A program made the position numbers and the translations under genes. From assembly GCA_022711405.1 (NCBI GenBank), contig JAKLFC010000013.1, positions 1 to 64,000 of the forward strand: a stretch of DNA of 64,000 bases, read 5' to 3'. This document shows positions 45,240-55,023 of the stretch, piece after piece. The first letter of the stretch is position 1. Each line of letters opens with the position of its first letter. The DNA is from Bacteroidota bacterium (lineage in GTDB: Bacteria; Bacteroidota; Bacteroidia; Bacteroidales; JAGONC01). Below the pieces are notes generated by a model. That model searched no databases. It had not been told where the DNA came from and saw nothing but the letters and a program-made list of their open reading frames with translations.

Positions 45240-47669
45240 ATGCCAGAAAAGGAATTTACTGCCAATCCGTCAGAGGAAGAAGTTAACGCACAAATCACCG
45301 AAGATGCTCTCCCTGAAGAGGAATTTTTCACGGAAGACACAACTGATGAAATCATCACAGAGCTCCCCCCACCTGCGATCCCTGAAACAGAAGATCCTAT
45401 TGAGGACCAGACAGCCGCATTGCCGGCAGAACCAGCGGTAGCAGAGATTACCCTGCCTGAAGAACATAGTTCAGAATCCATCCTAGAGATTCCAGAGGCT
45501 GAGGTCGAGGCTGTTGCTGAGGCCATAGCCGAGGCAACCCTGCCTCCGGTTGAAGAGGCTGTGGAAGAAACCATCTCAGAGATTCCAGAGGCTGAGGTCG
45601 GGGCTGTTGCTGAAGCCATTGCCGAGGCAACCCTGCCTCCGGTTGACGAGGTAGTGGAAGAAACCATCGCAGAGATTCCAGAGGCTGAGGTCGGGGCTGT
45701 TGCTGAAGCCATTGTCGAAACGACTCTGCCTACCGTTGACGAGGTTGTGGAAGAAACCATCGTTGCTCCCCTGGTTGAGGAGGCGAACGAATCCATCGAG
45801 ACGGTTCCTGATCAGGAATTGATCCCTGTACCTATCGAACCTGTATCTGTTGTTGCGACCGAGCAGCCGGAGATCCATCCGGTTGTGGAGGAAGAAGAGA
45901 CGGAGGATGAAGAAACCGAGGTCGTGGGTGAGGCTGATGAAGAATCACTCAAGGGAATCAATGAACTTTCCAAGGAGCAACTCGTTGAACTACTGGAAGA
46001 GACAGTGAAGGACACGGATGTCAACAAGATCAAGACAACTGTTGCGCTGATCAAGGTAGCTTACCTGCGTCTGAATAAGGAATTCAAGGAACAGCACCTG
46101 GAAACCTTCATTAAAGGCGCCGAAGAAAAGACAGAACTGCCTGCCGTTGAGGATCCTCTGGATCAAAGATACGAACAGGCCTTTGAGACCTATAAACTCA
46201 ACAAGGCAAAACATACCGAGGAACAGGAGCAGGCAAAACTAAAGAACCTGGCTGAAAAACTGAAGATCCTGGATGAGTTGAAGGAACTGATCAGTTCTGA
46301 GGAGACCCTCAAGAAAACGTACGATCATTTCAGGGCACTGCAGGATAAGTGGAAAGAGATCGGGATGGTGCCCAAGTCAGAAGTAAACAATCTCTGGCAG
46401 AACTACCATTTTCTGGTGGAGAAGTTTTTTGATAAAGTCAAGATCAATAAGGAATTAAAAGACCTTGACCTGCGGAAAAATCTCGAAGCGAAGATAAAGC
46501 TCTGTGAAAAGGCTGAGGAGTTGTTGCTGGAAACCTCCATTCTCAGATCGTTCAAACAGCTGCAGCAGTACCACGAAGAGTGGAAGGAAATTGGTCCTGT
46601 TGCTCAGGATAAGAAGGATGAAATCTGGGAAAGGTTCAAAACCGCCACCGATAAGATCAACGACAGGCGCCGGGATCATTACAGAAAACTTCAGGAAGAC
46701 CAGCAGGAAAACTACAATACCAAGCTTGCCTTGTGTGAAAAAGCGGAGCAGATCCTGGCCATCAGGAACAATTCGCTGAACGACTGGCAGGACACCACCC
46801 AGGAAATGTCAGACCTTCTGAAGATATGGCGTTCCATCGGCCCGGCGGGAAAGAAAATGAACGATAAGATCTGGGAACGGTTCAAGACCTCACTGGATAC
46901 CTATTTTTCTGAAAAGAAGGAATATTTCGGCAAAGTCAAGGATCAGCAGATCCATAACTACAACCTCAAACTCGACCTCTGCGTACAGGCGGAAGCCCTC
47001 AGGAACAATACCGACTGGCGGAAGACCACCCAGGATCTGATCCAGCTTCAGAAGGAATGGAAGGAGATCGGTCCGGTTCCCAGGAAACATGCCAACCGGA
47101 TATGGAAACGCTTCAGGGCCGCCTGTGATGAGTTCTTCACACGGAAGGCCAATTATTTCGCCTCCATCCAGAAGCAGGAGGAGGACAACCTCCAGGCGAA
47201 ACTGGACCTGATCAAACAAGTCCAGGAATACGAACTCACCGGCAACAAAAACGAGGACCTGCAAATGATCAAGGAGATGCAGCGTCAATGGATGGAAATA
47301 GGCCATGTGCCAATGAAAGACAAAGACAAGCTTCAGAATGACTTCCGGACGGCAATCAATAAACACCTGGATAAGCTGAAGGTTGACGCCATGGAGATCA
47401 GTACGCTTTCTTTCAAGGCACACTATGAATCCGTCAGGGACGTGCCGGATGCCAACCGTATCCTGAGCAAGGAAAGGGGTACGCTGATCAATAAGCTCAG
47501 TAAATTAAAGGAAGATATATCTCTCTGGGAAAATAATATTGGTTTTCTGGCCGATTCAAAAAATGCCCAGATCCTGAAAAAGGAGTTTGAGAAGAAAATC
47601 GATAATGCCAAAAAGGAACTTTCGATACTTGAAGCCAAGATCAGGATCCTGAATGGGCCACGGTCGTAG
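45240..47669 (+). CDS. DUF349 repeat protein with acidic tandem-repeat N-terminus
   Basis: 809 residues. Residues 1-240 are very acidic and hold three 31-residue tandem repeats (units at 83-113, 114-144, 145-175, beginning EIPEAEV(E/G)AVAEAI). Residues about 300-720 carry at least five DUF349 helical repeats, each with a WxxIGxVxxxxxxxxWxxF core (KWKEIGMVPKSEVNNLW, EWKEIGPVAQDKKDEIWERF, IWRSIGPAGKK, EWKEIGPVPRK, QWMEIGHVPMK). A long coiled-coil follows. No signal peptide, so cytoplasmic. Family function is not established to my knowledge. Its 3' end lies 17 bp before aroC. Confidence 0.88.
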   Translation: MPEKEFTANPSEEEVNAQITEDALPEEEFFTEDTTDEIITELPPPAIPETEDPIEDQTAALPAEPAVAEITLPEEHSSESILEIPEAEVEAVAEAIAEATLPPVEEAVEETISEIPEAEVGAVAEAIAEATLPPVDEVVEETIAEIPEAEVGAVAEAIVETTLPTVDEVVEETIVAPLVEEANESIETVPDQELIPVPIEPVSVVATEQPEIHPVVEEEETEDEETEVVGEADEESLKGINELSKEQLVELLEETVKDTDVNKIKTTVALIKVAYLRLNKEFKEQHLETFIKGAEEKTELPAVEDPLDQRYEQAFETYKLNKAKHTEEQEQAKLKNLAEKLKILDELKELISSEETLKKTYDHFRALQDKWKEIGMVPKSEVNNLWQNYHFLVEKFFDKVKINKELKDLDLRKNLEAKIKLCEKAEELLLETSILRSFKQLQQYHEEWKEIGPVAQDKKDEIWERFKTATDKINDRRRDHYRKLQEDQQENYNTKLALCEKAEQILAIRNNSLNDWQDTTQEMSDLLKIWRSIGPAGKKMNDKIWERFKTSLDTYFSEKKEYFGKVKDQQIHNYNLKLDLCVQAEALRNNTDWRKTTQDLIQLQKEWKEIGPVPRKHANRIWKRFRAACDEFFTRKANYFASIQKQEEDNLQAKLDLIKQVQEYELTGNKNEDLQMIKEMQRQWMEIGHVPMKDKDKLQNDFRTAINKHLDKLKVDAMEISTLSFKAHYESVRDVPDANRILSKERGTLINKLSKLKEDISLWENNIGFLADSKNAQILKKEFEKKIDNAKKELSILEAKIRILNGPRS
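45486..45764 (+). repeat. three 93-bp tandem repeats in the DUF349 gene
   Basis: Each unit encodes 31 residues starting EIPEAEV; units 1 and 2 differ at few positions, unit 3 more. In-frame, so copy number could vary without breaking the gene. Confidence 0.85.
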
Positions 47670-47686
47670 GATAAAATGGAATTCCG

Positions 47687-48778
47687 ATGTCTGGCAATAC
47701 ATTTGGCAGGCTGTTCAGACTCACGACCTTTGGTGAATCCCATGGCAGGGCCGTGGGTGGTGTGATCGATGGCTGTCCGCCCGGATTGCACGCCGACATC
47801 CCTTTCATCGAACGCGAACTCGCGCGGCGCAAACCCGGACAATCCGACTATACCACCCCGCGCGGTGAAACCGACAGCGTCATCTTTTCATCCGGAATCC
47901 TGGAAGGGATGACCACCGGAACTCCCATCGGATTTTGGATCCTCAACACGGATCAGCATGAGGAGGAGTATGACCATCTCAGGAAGCTTTTCCGGCCTTC
48001 GCATGCGGATCTCACCTATCAGCAGAAGTATGGAATTCGCGATCATAGAGGTGGCGGCAGGGCCTCCGCACGGGAAACCGTGTCCCGCGTGGTGGCCGGT
48101 GCTTTTGCAAAGCTTCTGCTCATGCGCGGGAACATCACTGTACAGGCCTATGTGTCCTCCATCGGTCCTGTGTCCCTGACGACCAATTACACCGGCCTCA
48201 GTCTGGATAAAACGGAAGATTCTCCCGTACGCTGTCCGGATCCGCATACCTCTGCAGAAATGGAAAAATACCTTCAGGACATCATGCGGGAAAGGAACTC
48301 CACCGGCGGCACGATCACCTGTATCGCGCGGCATGTACCTCCCGGGCTGGGCGAACCGGTCTTCGACAAGCTCCAGGCAGCCCTGGCACACGCCATGCTG
48401 AGCATCCCGGCCGTAAAGGGATTTGAGTATGGATCCGGCTTTAAAGGTACTACCATGAAAGGCTCCGAACACAATGATCCCTACGCACTGGTCACCGAAC
48501 CAGATGGCTCGGTGCAAATACGGACCCTTTCCAACCGTTCGGGCGGTATTCAAGGTGGGATTTCTTCCGGTGAGGACATCTTCTTCAGAGTAGCATTCAA
48601 ACCCATTTCAACCATTGGACTGGAACAGTTAACACTGGATGACCAGGGAAGGAACGTCAGGTTCACCGGAGCCCGGCGTTACGATCCCTGCCCCGTACCT
48701 CGTGCTGTTGTGATCGTGGAGGCCATGACCGCACTCGTTCTTGCCGATTATTTTTTGATGCAAAAATGCATGAGCTAA
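47687..48778 (+). CDS. aroC: chorismate synthase
   Basis: 363 residues: [64 protein letters not shown], all signature sites (FMN/EPSP-binding). It makes chorismate from EPSP, the last step of the shikimate pathway. Full length; no other aro genes in the window. Confidence 0.97.
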   Translation: MSGNTFGRLFRLTTFGESHGRAVGGVIDGCPPGLHADIPFIERELARRKPGQSDYTTPRGETDSVIFSSGILEGMTTGTPIGFWILNTDQHEEEYDHLRKLFRPSHADLTYQQKYGIRDHRGGGRASARETVSRVVAGAFAKLLLMRGNITVQAYVSSIGPVSLTTNYTGLSLDKTEDSPVRCPDPHTSAEMEKYLQDIMRERNSTGGTITCIARHVPPGLGEPVFDKLQAALAHAMLSIPAVKGFEYGSGFKGTTMKGSEHNDPYALVTEPDGSVQIRTLSNRSGGIQGGISSGEDIFFRVAFKPISTIGLEQLTLDDQGRNVRFTGARRYDPCPVPRAVVIVEAMTALVLADYFLMQKCMS

Positions 48779-48800
48779 AAGCCCCATCAATCCCTCCCCT

Positions 48801-51659
48801 ATGAAAAAAGCTGTTAAGATCATCCTGATCGCAGTTGCCTTCCTCATCCTGGTCATTGCCCTGCTGCCAGTGATCTTCAAAGGAAAAGTGATCGAATATG
48901 CCAGGCAGCAGGCCAATGACCAGCTGAAAGCCTCGCTGTCGTTTACAGACGGGCGCCTGACCCTTCTGAAAAGTTTTCCGCTGGTTTCCTTAAAGCTCGA
49001 TTCGCTGCGCATCATTGGCATGGAGCAGTTTAGCAATGATACCCTGCTTCAGACAGAACGCCTGTACGTATCCTTTGACCTGCTGAGCCTGTTCGGGGAT
49101 CAGTATGAGATCGTCAGGATCAGGATGGAAAATCCATCCCTGAAGTTGCATGTAGATGAAAATGGGGAGGTCAACTGGGATATTATCAGGGAACCTGCCG
49201 GTGAAGAAAATGAAATACAAGCAGTGGCTGCCCTGGATGGATCCAGTCATTTTTCGCTGGGGCTGCAGGACGTCGACCTTATGAACGCCAACCTGATCTA
49301 CCTTGACGAATACACCGGCATGCTCATATGGGCTGATCACATGCAGCTGGCCTTTAAGGGTGATCTCACGGAATCCCAGACCAGTCTGAACTTCAATGCG
49401 GATATCAGCAGGTTTTCCATTGATTATGAAGGATTTCCAATCGTTCATGAAGTGCCCGCCGAACTTTCCTCGCTGATCCATGCTGACTTTGTCGCAGAAA
49501 AATATACATTTCAGCAGTCTGCCATCCGGCTGAGCGAGATCCCACTTACCCTGGAAGGTTATTATGCAGAACCGGAGGGGCAGGTGGAGATGGATATTCA
49601 GTTCACCTCAGGCAAATGCGATTTCAAGAACTTTCTTTCCGTGATCCCTGCTGTTTATACCAGGGATTTTGACCAGATCCAGGCATCCGGTACATTATCC
49701 ATCGACGGATTTATTCGCGGAGAATATACTGATGAACTTCTCCCGTCCTTTGGACTGAACCTGAATATTGACGGCGGAATGTTCCAGTATCCGGGGTTCC
49801 CGGCGAATATATCCGGAATATATCTGAACGCTTCGGTCGAGAATCCGGGCGGCGAGATGGATCAGACGGTCATTTCCATAGAACCCTTTCAGTTCGTCAT
49901 GGCTGGTAACCCCGTTAATGCAAGCCTGACTATACACCAACCGGTATCAGATCCAGCCATTCAGGCTGCAGTGAAAGGCAGGATCGATCTCGGGTCAGTC
50001 CGGAAAATCGTCCCGCTGGATGCCGGACAGGAGTATTCAGGCCTGCTCATTACCGATGCCAGGATCAAAGGCAGGGTCTCTGATTTTGAAAGCAGGCTTT
50101 ACCAGAACATTATAGCCAGCGGCACCCTGGAAGCCGCAAACATTGGGCTTTCTGGCGCTGGTTTCCCACGGTTGATTTCAATTCCGTCGGTCCGTCTGGA
50201 ACTTCAGCCTGACAGGTTTCGGATTGCGGATCTGTCACTGAATTATGGTCCAAGTGATCTACAGGCTGAGGGTTATGTTGAGAATTATATTCCGTACCTG
50301 CTGGATGGTAAAACGATTAAGGGGCGCCTGAGCGCCAGCTCCCGAGTGCTTGACCTTGATTCCCTGCTGGCCGGACTGCCCGGTGCCGAACAACCCGGCG
50401 CCCGGGCTCCGGATACTGTTCCTGCTACTTTTCTGGTGCCCGGTAACATTGATTTTGAGCTGAACGCCAGCTGTGATCTGCTGAAGTACGATGCCATGAA
50501 TATCCGCAATGCGGAAGGCCGGATCATTGTTCAAAACAGCGAAGTGAAGGTCAGGGATCTGAAAGTGGACCTGCTGGGAGGGTCGGTAATACTGGATGGC
50601 AGCTACTCAGCTGCGGATCACGGGCAGGCAGCGGTACAGGCTTCGCTGAAATTAAATGGGATCGATCTCCAGCAATCCTACAATGCCCTGCAGCTGATCC
50701 GCTCGTTTGCTCCGGTCGCTCAAAGAACCAGAGGCAGCTTATCGGCAGGTTTTACTTTCAAATCAGAACTAAACAGCCAATTGCAGCCGCTCATCAGCAG
50801 TATCTCCGGATCGGGCAGGCTGTCTTCCTCGAAAGTGGTGATCGAAGATATCCAGGTGTTCAACCAGATCGCTGATATGCTCCACACTGACCGGTTGAAA
50901 AATGCCACGATAGATGCCCTGGATCTGTCGTTCGACATCCTTGACGGCAAGGCTCATATCAGCCGGTTCCCTTTTAAAATGGGACCCATCAGCGCACTGC
51001 TGAGCGGATATACATCGCTCGACCAGCAAATCAGCTTCGTACTTGGCATGGAAATACCCAGAAGCGAGTTTGGCTCTTATTTCAATGATGTCATCAATGA
51101 CCTGGCCAGCAAGATCAATAAATCAGGAGCAGAATTTCAGGTTGGAGACAAGGTCAGCGTGGATGTGGTCATCGGAGGAACTGTCACCCGGCCCACTGTC
51201 ACCATTGGGTTGAAGGAAGCCATGAAAAATGTGGTGGACGAACTGAAATCCAGGGTGGAGGACGAATTTCAGGAAAAAAAGGAGGAAGCGGAGGCGATGA
51301 TAAAACAACAGGCGGATCGATATATTGCAAAAGCTGATTCCATCGCTCAGGGAATTATTGCAGAGGCGGAGAAGCAGGCAGCAGAGATCAGATCCCTTGC
51401 GATGCAATCGGCGCAGAAGATACGTCAGGAAGCCGATTCTGCAGCTGTCAGGCTGGTTGCGGAGGGGAAGAAGAAGGGACCCCTTGGAGAAATGGCCGCC
51501 AGAGCTGCGGCGGACCAGATAAGGAAAGAGGCCGACAGCAAAGCAAGTCTTCTGGTTTCGGAGGCCGACAGGCGTGCTGAGGCTATCCTGAGTGAAGCCA
51601 GGGAAAGAGCGGCTGCGATCCAAGGGGATGCCCGTGCAAAGTTTGATATAAGTAATTGA
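48801..51659 (+). CDS. AsmA-like protein with C-terminal coiled coil
   Basis: 952 residues. One N-terminal transmembrane helix (KIILIAVAFLILVIALLPVI), then an AsmA-type start (IEYARQQANDQLKASLSFTD, LVSLKLDSLRIIGMEQF) and a long beta-rich region of repeated short strands, the shape of AsmA/TamB lipid-transfer bridges between membranes. Residues about 810-948 differ: an Ala/Glu-rich coiled coil (AKADSIAQGIIAEAEKQAAE, ADRRAEAILSEARERAAAIQ). Phospholipid transport is the expected family role. It ends near a rather A/T-rich gap of 125 bp before gldA. Confidence 0.82.
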   Translation: MKKAVKIILIAVAFLILVIALLPVIFKGKVIEYARQQANDQLKASLSFTDGRLTLLKSFPLVSLKLDSLRIIGMEQFSNDTLLQTERLYVSFDLLSLFGDQYEIVRIRMENPSLKLHVDENGEVNWDIIREPAGEENEIQAVAALDGSSHFSLGLQDVDLMNANLIYLDEYTGMLIWADHMQLAFKGDLTESQTSLNFNADISRFSIDYEGFPIVHEVPAELSSLIHADFVAEKYTFQQSAIRLSEIPLTLEGYYAEPEGQVEMDIQFTSGKCDFKNFLSVIPAVYTRDFDQIQASGTLSIDGFIRGEYTDELLPSFGLNLNIDGGMFQYPGFPANISGIYLNASVENPGGEMDQTVISIEPFQFVMAGNPVNASLTIHQPVSDPAIQAAVKGRIDLGSVRKIVPLDAGQEYSGLLITDARIKGRVSDFESRLYQNIIASGTLEAANIGLSGAGFPRLISIPSVRLELQPDRFRIADLSLNYGPSDLQAEGYVENYIPYLLDGKTIKGRLSASSRVLDLDSLLAGLPGAEQPGARAPDTVPATFLVPGNIDFELNASCDLLKYDAMNIRNAEGRIIVQNSEVKVRDLKVDLLGGSVILDGSYSAADHGQAAVQASLKLNGIDLQQSYNALQLIRSFAPVAQRTRGSLSAGFTFKSELNSQLQPLISSISGSGRLSSSKVVIEDIQVFNQIADMLHTDRLKNATIDALDLSFDILDGKAHISRFPFKMGPISALLSGYTSLDQQISFVLGMEIPRSEFGSYFNDVINDLASKINKSGAEFQVGDKVSVDVVIGGTVTRPTVTIGLKEAMKNVVDELKSRVEDEFQEKKEEAEAMIKQQADRYIAKADSIAQGIIAEAEKQAAEIRSLAMQSAQKIRQEADSAAVRLVAEGKKKGPLGEMAARAAADQIRKEADSKASLLVSEADRRAEAILSEARERAAAIQGDARAKFDISN

Positions 51660-51784
51660 CAATTAGGTCATCATGAAGACCGTTTCACGGATTTTCAGTG
51701 TTAAATAATGTTAAATGGCCTTTTCTTTTTTTATTGTTTTTCCCCGATTATTTTATTTTGCACCAAAATTTTAATTAAAGGATT

Positions 51785-52714
51785 ATGGACATTGTCGTAG
51801 AAAATTTTACGAAAAAATACGGCACTCAGAAAGCTGTGGATAATATTTCCTTTGTGGTCAAAGCAGGGGAGGTACTTGGTTTCCTGGGGCCGAACGGAGC
51901 CGGAAAGACCACCACCATGAAAGCGATCACTACCTTTTTTGCTCCGACTGCCGGCGATATCAGACTGGGAAACATCTCGGTCAGGGATAATCCGGAGGAG
52001 ATCAAGAAACATATCGGATATCTTCCGGAAAATAATCCTCTTTATACGGATATCCCGGTCATTGATTACCTGAAGTTTGTTGCAGGCCTTTACCAGATAC
52101 CCAGGGAAAAGGTGCGGGAAAAGATCCTTGAGATGGTTACTCTGTGCGGGCTGGAGGGGGAGAAGCACAAAAAGATCGGCGAGCTGTCGAAAGGGTACAA
52201 GCAGCGGGTGGGGCTGGCTCAGGCGCTGATCCATGATCCGGATGTGCTGATCCTGGACGAGCCTACGGCTGGACTGGATCCCAACCAGATCGTGGAGATC
52301 CGCGAGCTGATCAAAAAGATCGGCCGGCAGAAGACCGTTATCCTGAGCTCGCATATCCTTGCCGAAGTGGAAGCCACCTGCGACCGGATCCTGATCATCA
52401 ACAAAGGCAGGATCGTTGCCGATGGCACTCCGGCGACACTCAGACAGCGGGAACAGGGAGCCGAGATCCTCAAGGTAACGATCGAAGGAGGTGAGCGCAA
52501 TGAGATCTTCAAGGCTCTTCAAACCCTTCCCAGCGTTGATCTTGTTGACCTGGTCAGGGACGAAGCCAGTGGTTTTGAAATCCACAGCAAACGGGAGCAG
52601 TCATCCCGTAAGCCCATCTTCCAGCTTTGCGTGCACCATAAATGGTTCCTGACCGAAATGAGCATCCAGCAGACCAAACTCGAGGATGTCTTCCGTGAGC
52701 TGACCATGAATTAA
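51785..52714 (+). CDS. gldA: ABC transporter ATP-binding protein, GldA type
   Basis: 309 residues: Walker A GPNGAGKTTTMK, Q-loop LPENNPLY, signature LSKGYKQRVGLAQA, Walker B VLILDEPTAGLDP, H-loop SSHIL. C-terminal extension as in GldA/CcmA-like proteins. With the permease and GldG downstream it forms the GldA-GldF-GldG complex, required for gliding in some members; it occurs in non-gliding relatives too. The operon continues 35 bp later. Confidence 0.85.
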   Translation: MDIVVENFTKKYGTQKAVDNISFVVKAGEVLGFLGPNGAGKTTTMKAITTFFAPTAGDIRLGNISVRDNPEEIKKHIGYLPENNPLYTDIPVIDYLKFVAGLYQIPREKVREKILEMVTLCGLEGEKHKKIGELSKGYKQRVGLAQALIHDPDVLILDEPTAGLDPNQIVEIRELIKKIGRQKTVILSSHILAEVEATCDRILIINKGRIVADGTPATLRQREQGAEILKVTIEGGERNEIFKALQTLPSVDLVDLVRDEASGFEIHSKREQSSRKPIFQLCVHHKWFLTEMSIQQTKLEDVFRELTMN

Positions 52715-52749
52715 TACCTAAAAATCTCAACTAACCGATAATCGATACT

Positions 52750-53478
52750 ATGAAAAAAATCTGGGTGATCACCTCCAAAGAGTTAAGCACCTTTTTTGAT
52801 TCGCTGATGGCGTATATCATGCTGGTCCTTTTTCTGGGCTTCAGCGGTTTCTTTACCTGGATCTACGGTGCGGATGTTTTTCTGACCAACCAGGCCAGCC
52901 TGCAGTCCTTTTTCGGGATCGCATACTGGACATTGTTCTTCTTCATTCCAGCGCTGACCATGCGAATGATGGCAGAAGAAAGGCGGTCGGGAACCATTGA
53001 GCTGCTGCTGACGCGCCCGGTCAGCGACTGGCAGGTGGTGACCGGCAAATTTCTGGCGACATTTATCCTTATCCTTGTGGCCCTTCTCCTTACCCTGCCT
53101 TATTATATTACCGTGGCATCACTGGGTCCCGTTGACCATGGAGCTGTCTGGACAGGATACCTTGGTTTGCTGCTGATGAGCGGCGCCTATATCAGCATTG
53201 GTTTGTTCGCCAGCAGCATCTCATCCAACCAGATCGTGGGATTTCTTCTGGCACTTTTCATTGGCATTTTCTTTCATATCATTTTCGAGGTACTCGCGGC
53301 CAATATTTCCGGATTCTTCGGTAACCTGTTCGCTTACCTCAGCATGTCGTCCCACTATGAATCCATTTCCAGGGGGGTGATCGACACCAAGGATATGATC
53401 TATTTCCTGAGCATTATCTTTCTCGGGCTAATTGCCACAGAGGCCGTTCTATCGAAACGCAACATTGCAGAATACTAA
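52750..53478 (+). CDS. gldF: ABC transporter permease, GldF type
   Basis: 242 residues with about six transmembrane helices (YIMLVLFLGFSGFFTWIYGA, LATFILILVALLLTLPYYIT, LYLGLLLMSGAYIS-like, GFLLALFIGIFFHIIFEVLA). EERRSGTIELLLTRPVSDWQ is the ABC-2 permease signature contacting the ATPase. Second gene of the gld operon; 24 bp before gldG. Confidence 0.85.
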   Translation: MKKIWVITSKELSTFFDSLMAYIMLVLFLGFSGFFTWIYGADVFLTNQASLQSFFGIAYWTLFFFIPALTMRMMAEERRSGTIELLLTRPVSDWQVVTGKFLATFILILVALLLTLPYYITVASLGPVDHGAVWTGYLGLLLMSGAYISIGLFASSISSNQIVGFLLALFIGIFFHIIFEVLAANISGFFGNLFAYLSMSSHYESISRGVIDTKDMIYFLSIIFLGLIATEAVLSKRNIAEY

Positions 53479-53502
53479 CAGACCGAAAATCGCACAGAAG
53501 CA

Positions 53503-55023
53503 ATGAAAAGAACAAGAAAATCATTCCTTTACCAGATCCTGCTGATCATAGGAGTAGTGGTACTGATCAATATTCTGTCGGATATTTACTTCCTCAGGCT
53601 TGACTTTACTTCCGATAACCGGTATACGCTGAGCAAAGCCACCAGGAATATCCTCCGGAATCTGGATGAGCCGGTCACTGTCACCGCATATTTCACCGAA
53701 GATCTTCCGCCGCAGATGGTAAAGATCAGAAAGGATTTCAAAGAGCTCCTGGTGGAGTATGCCAACATTTCAAGGGGAAATGTGGTCTATGAGTTCGTTG
53801 ATCCGTCGAAGGACGAGGAAACCGAGATGAAGGCTCAGCAGCAGCGCATTCAGCCTGTTCTGATCAACGCCAGGGAGAAAGATCAGATCAAACAGCAGAA
53901 GGCGTATCTTGGCGCTGTCATCCAGATGGGGGAGGAGTCGGATGTGATCCCCTTCATGCAGCAGGGCTCAGCTATGGAGTTTGCCCTGTCATCCAGCATT
54001 AAGAAGCTGTCGGTGAAGAACAAACCTGCCATCGGATTGATGCAGGGCCACGGTGAACCCTCCCTGGGTGCCCTGTCGCAGGCCATTGGCCAGCTGAACA
54101 TTCTGTATACCGTTCAGCCAGTCAATCTGACTGATACGTCGGATGCCATGAGTAGTTTTAAGACTGTTGCGATCATTGCACCCGCTGATTCTTTCCCTGC
54201 CAGTCACCTGAGCCAGCTGGATGCATTTCTTGCCAGGGGAGGCAACCTTTACATTGCCTTGAACCGTGTCAAGGGAGACTTCAGCACCCTGTACGGTACA
54301 CCCGTCACGACCGGGCTGGAGACCTGGCTGGCTGGAAAAGGACTTTCGGTGGAGGAAAACTTCATCATTGATGCCCAGTGCCAGACCGTCGGAGTAAGGC
54401 AGCAGCAGGGTATGTACAGCATTACCACCCCTGTGAGGTTCCCATACCTGCCAGTGGTCAATAAATTTGCCGAACATCCCGTCACTGCGGGGATAGAATC
54501 CATCATGTTCCCTTTTGTCAGTTCCATCAACTTCCGCGGAGATACTTCCATCTCCTATACTCCTCTTGCCTTTACCTCAGAAAAGTCCGGCACCCGACCG
54601 GCGCCTCTCTACCTCGATTTCCAGCAGAACTGGACACAGAATGACTTTCCCATGTCGGCCATCACCGTGGCTGCATTGCTGGAAGGCAGGATCCAGGGTA
54701 ATGCACGCTCCCGCATCATCCTGATCTCCGACGGTGATTTTGCCGTTGGAGGGGAAGGGAACCAATCCCAGCAGATACAGCAGGACAATGTGAACCTTAT
54801 GGTCAATTCGATCGATTACCTGTCGGATGACACCGGATTGATTGAGCTGAGAACCAAAGGAGTGACCTCACGTCCTCTTGACCAGATCGAAGACAGTAAG
54901 AAAAGCCTGCTGAAATATGTCAATTTTCTGCTGCCCATCATTCTCATTGTTGTGTTTGGAATCCTGAAGATGCAGCGCAACAGAAACTTACGCGAAAAAA
55001 GAAAGGAGGAAGGCTATGTTTAA
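53503..55023 (+). CDS. gldG: gliding-motility auxiliary ABC component, GldG type
   Basis: 506 residues: N-terminal transmembrane helix (ILLIIGVVVLINILSDIYFL), a large soluble ABC_transp_aux domain with DFTSDNRYTLS, VTAYFTEDLPPQMVKIRKDF and ILISDGDF, and a C-terminal transmembrane helix (LPIILIVVFGILKMQRN). Such proteins partner ATPase and permease of the GldA-F system. Its stop overlaps the next gene by 8 bp (ATGTTTAA), so translation is coupled. Confidence 0.87.
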   Translation: MKRTRKSFLYQILLIIGVVVLINILSDIYFLRLDFTSDNRYTLSKATRNILRNLDEPVTVTAYFTEDLPPQMVKIRKDFKELLVEYANISRGNVVYEFVDPSKDEETEMKAQQQRIQPVLINAREKDQIKQQKAYLGAVIQMGEESDVIPFMQQGSAMEFALSSSIKKLSVKNKPAIGLMQGHGEPSLGALSQAIGQLNILYTVQPVNLTDTSDAMSSFKTVAIIAPADSFPASHLSQLDAFLARGGNLYIALNRVKGDFSTLYGTPVTTGLETWLAGKGLSVEENFIIDAQCQTVGVRQQQGMYSITTPVRFPYLPVVNKFAEHPVTAGIESIMFPFVSSINFRGDTSISYTPLAFTSEKSGTRPAPLYLDFQQNWTQNDFPMSAITVAALLEGRIQGNARSRIILISDGDFAVGGEGNQSQQIQQDNVNLMVNSIDYLSDDTGLIELRTKGVTSRPLDQIEDSKKSLLKYVNFLLPIILIVVFGILKMQRNRNLREKRKEEGYV

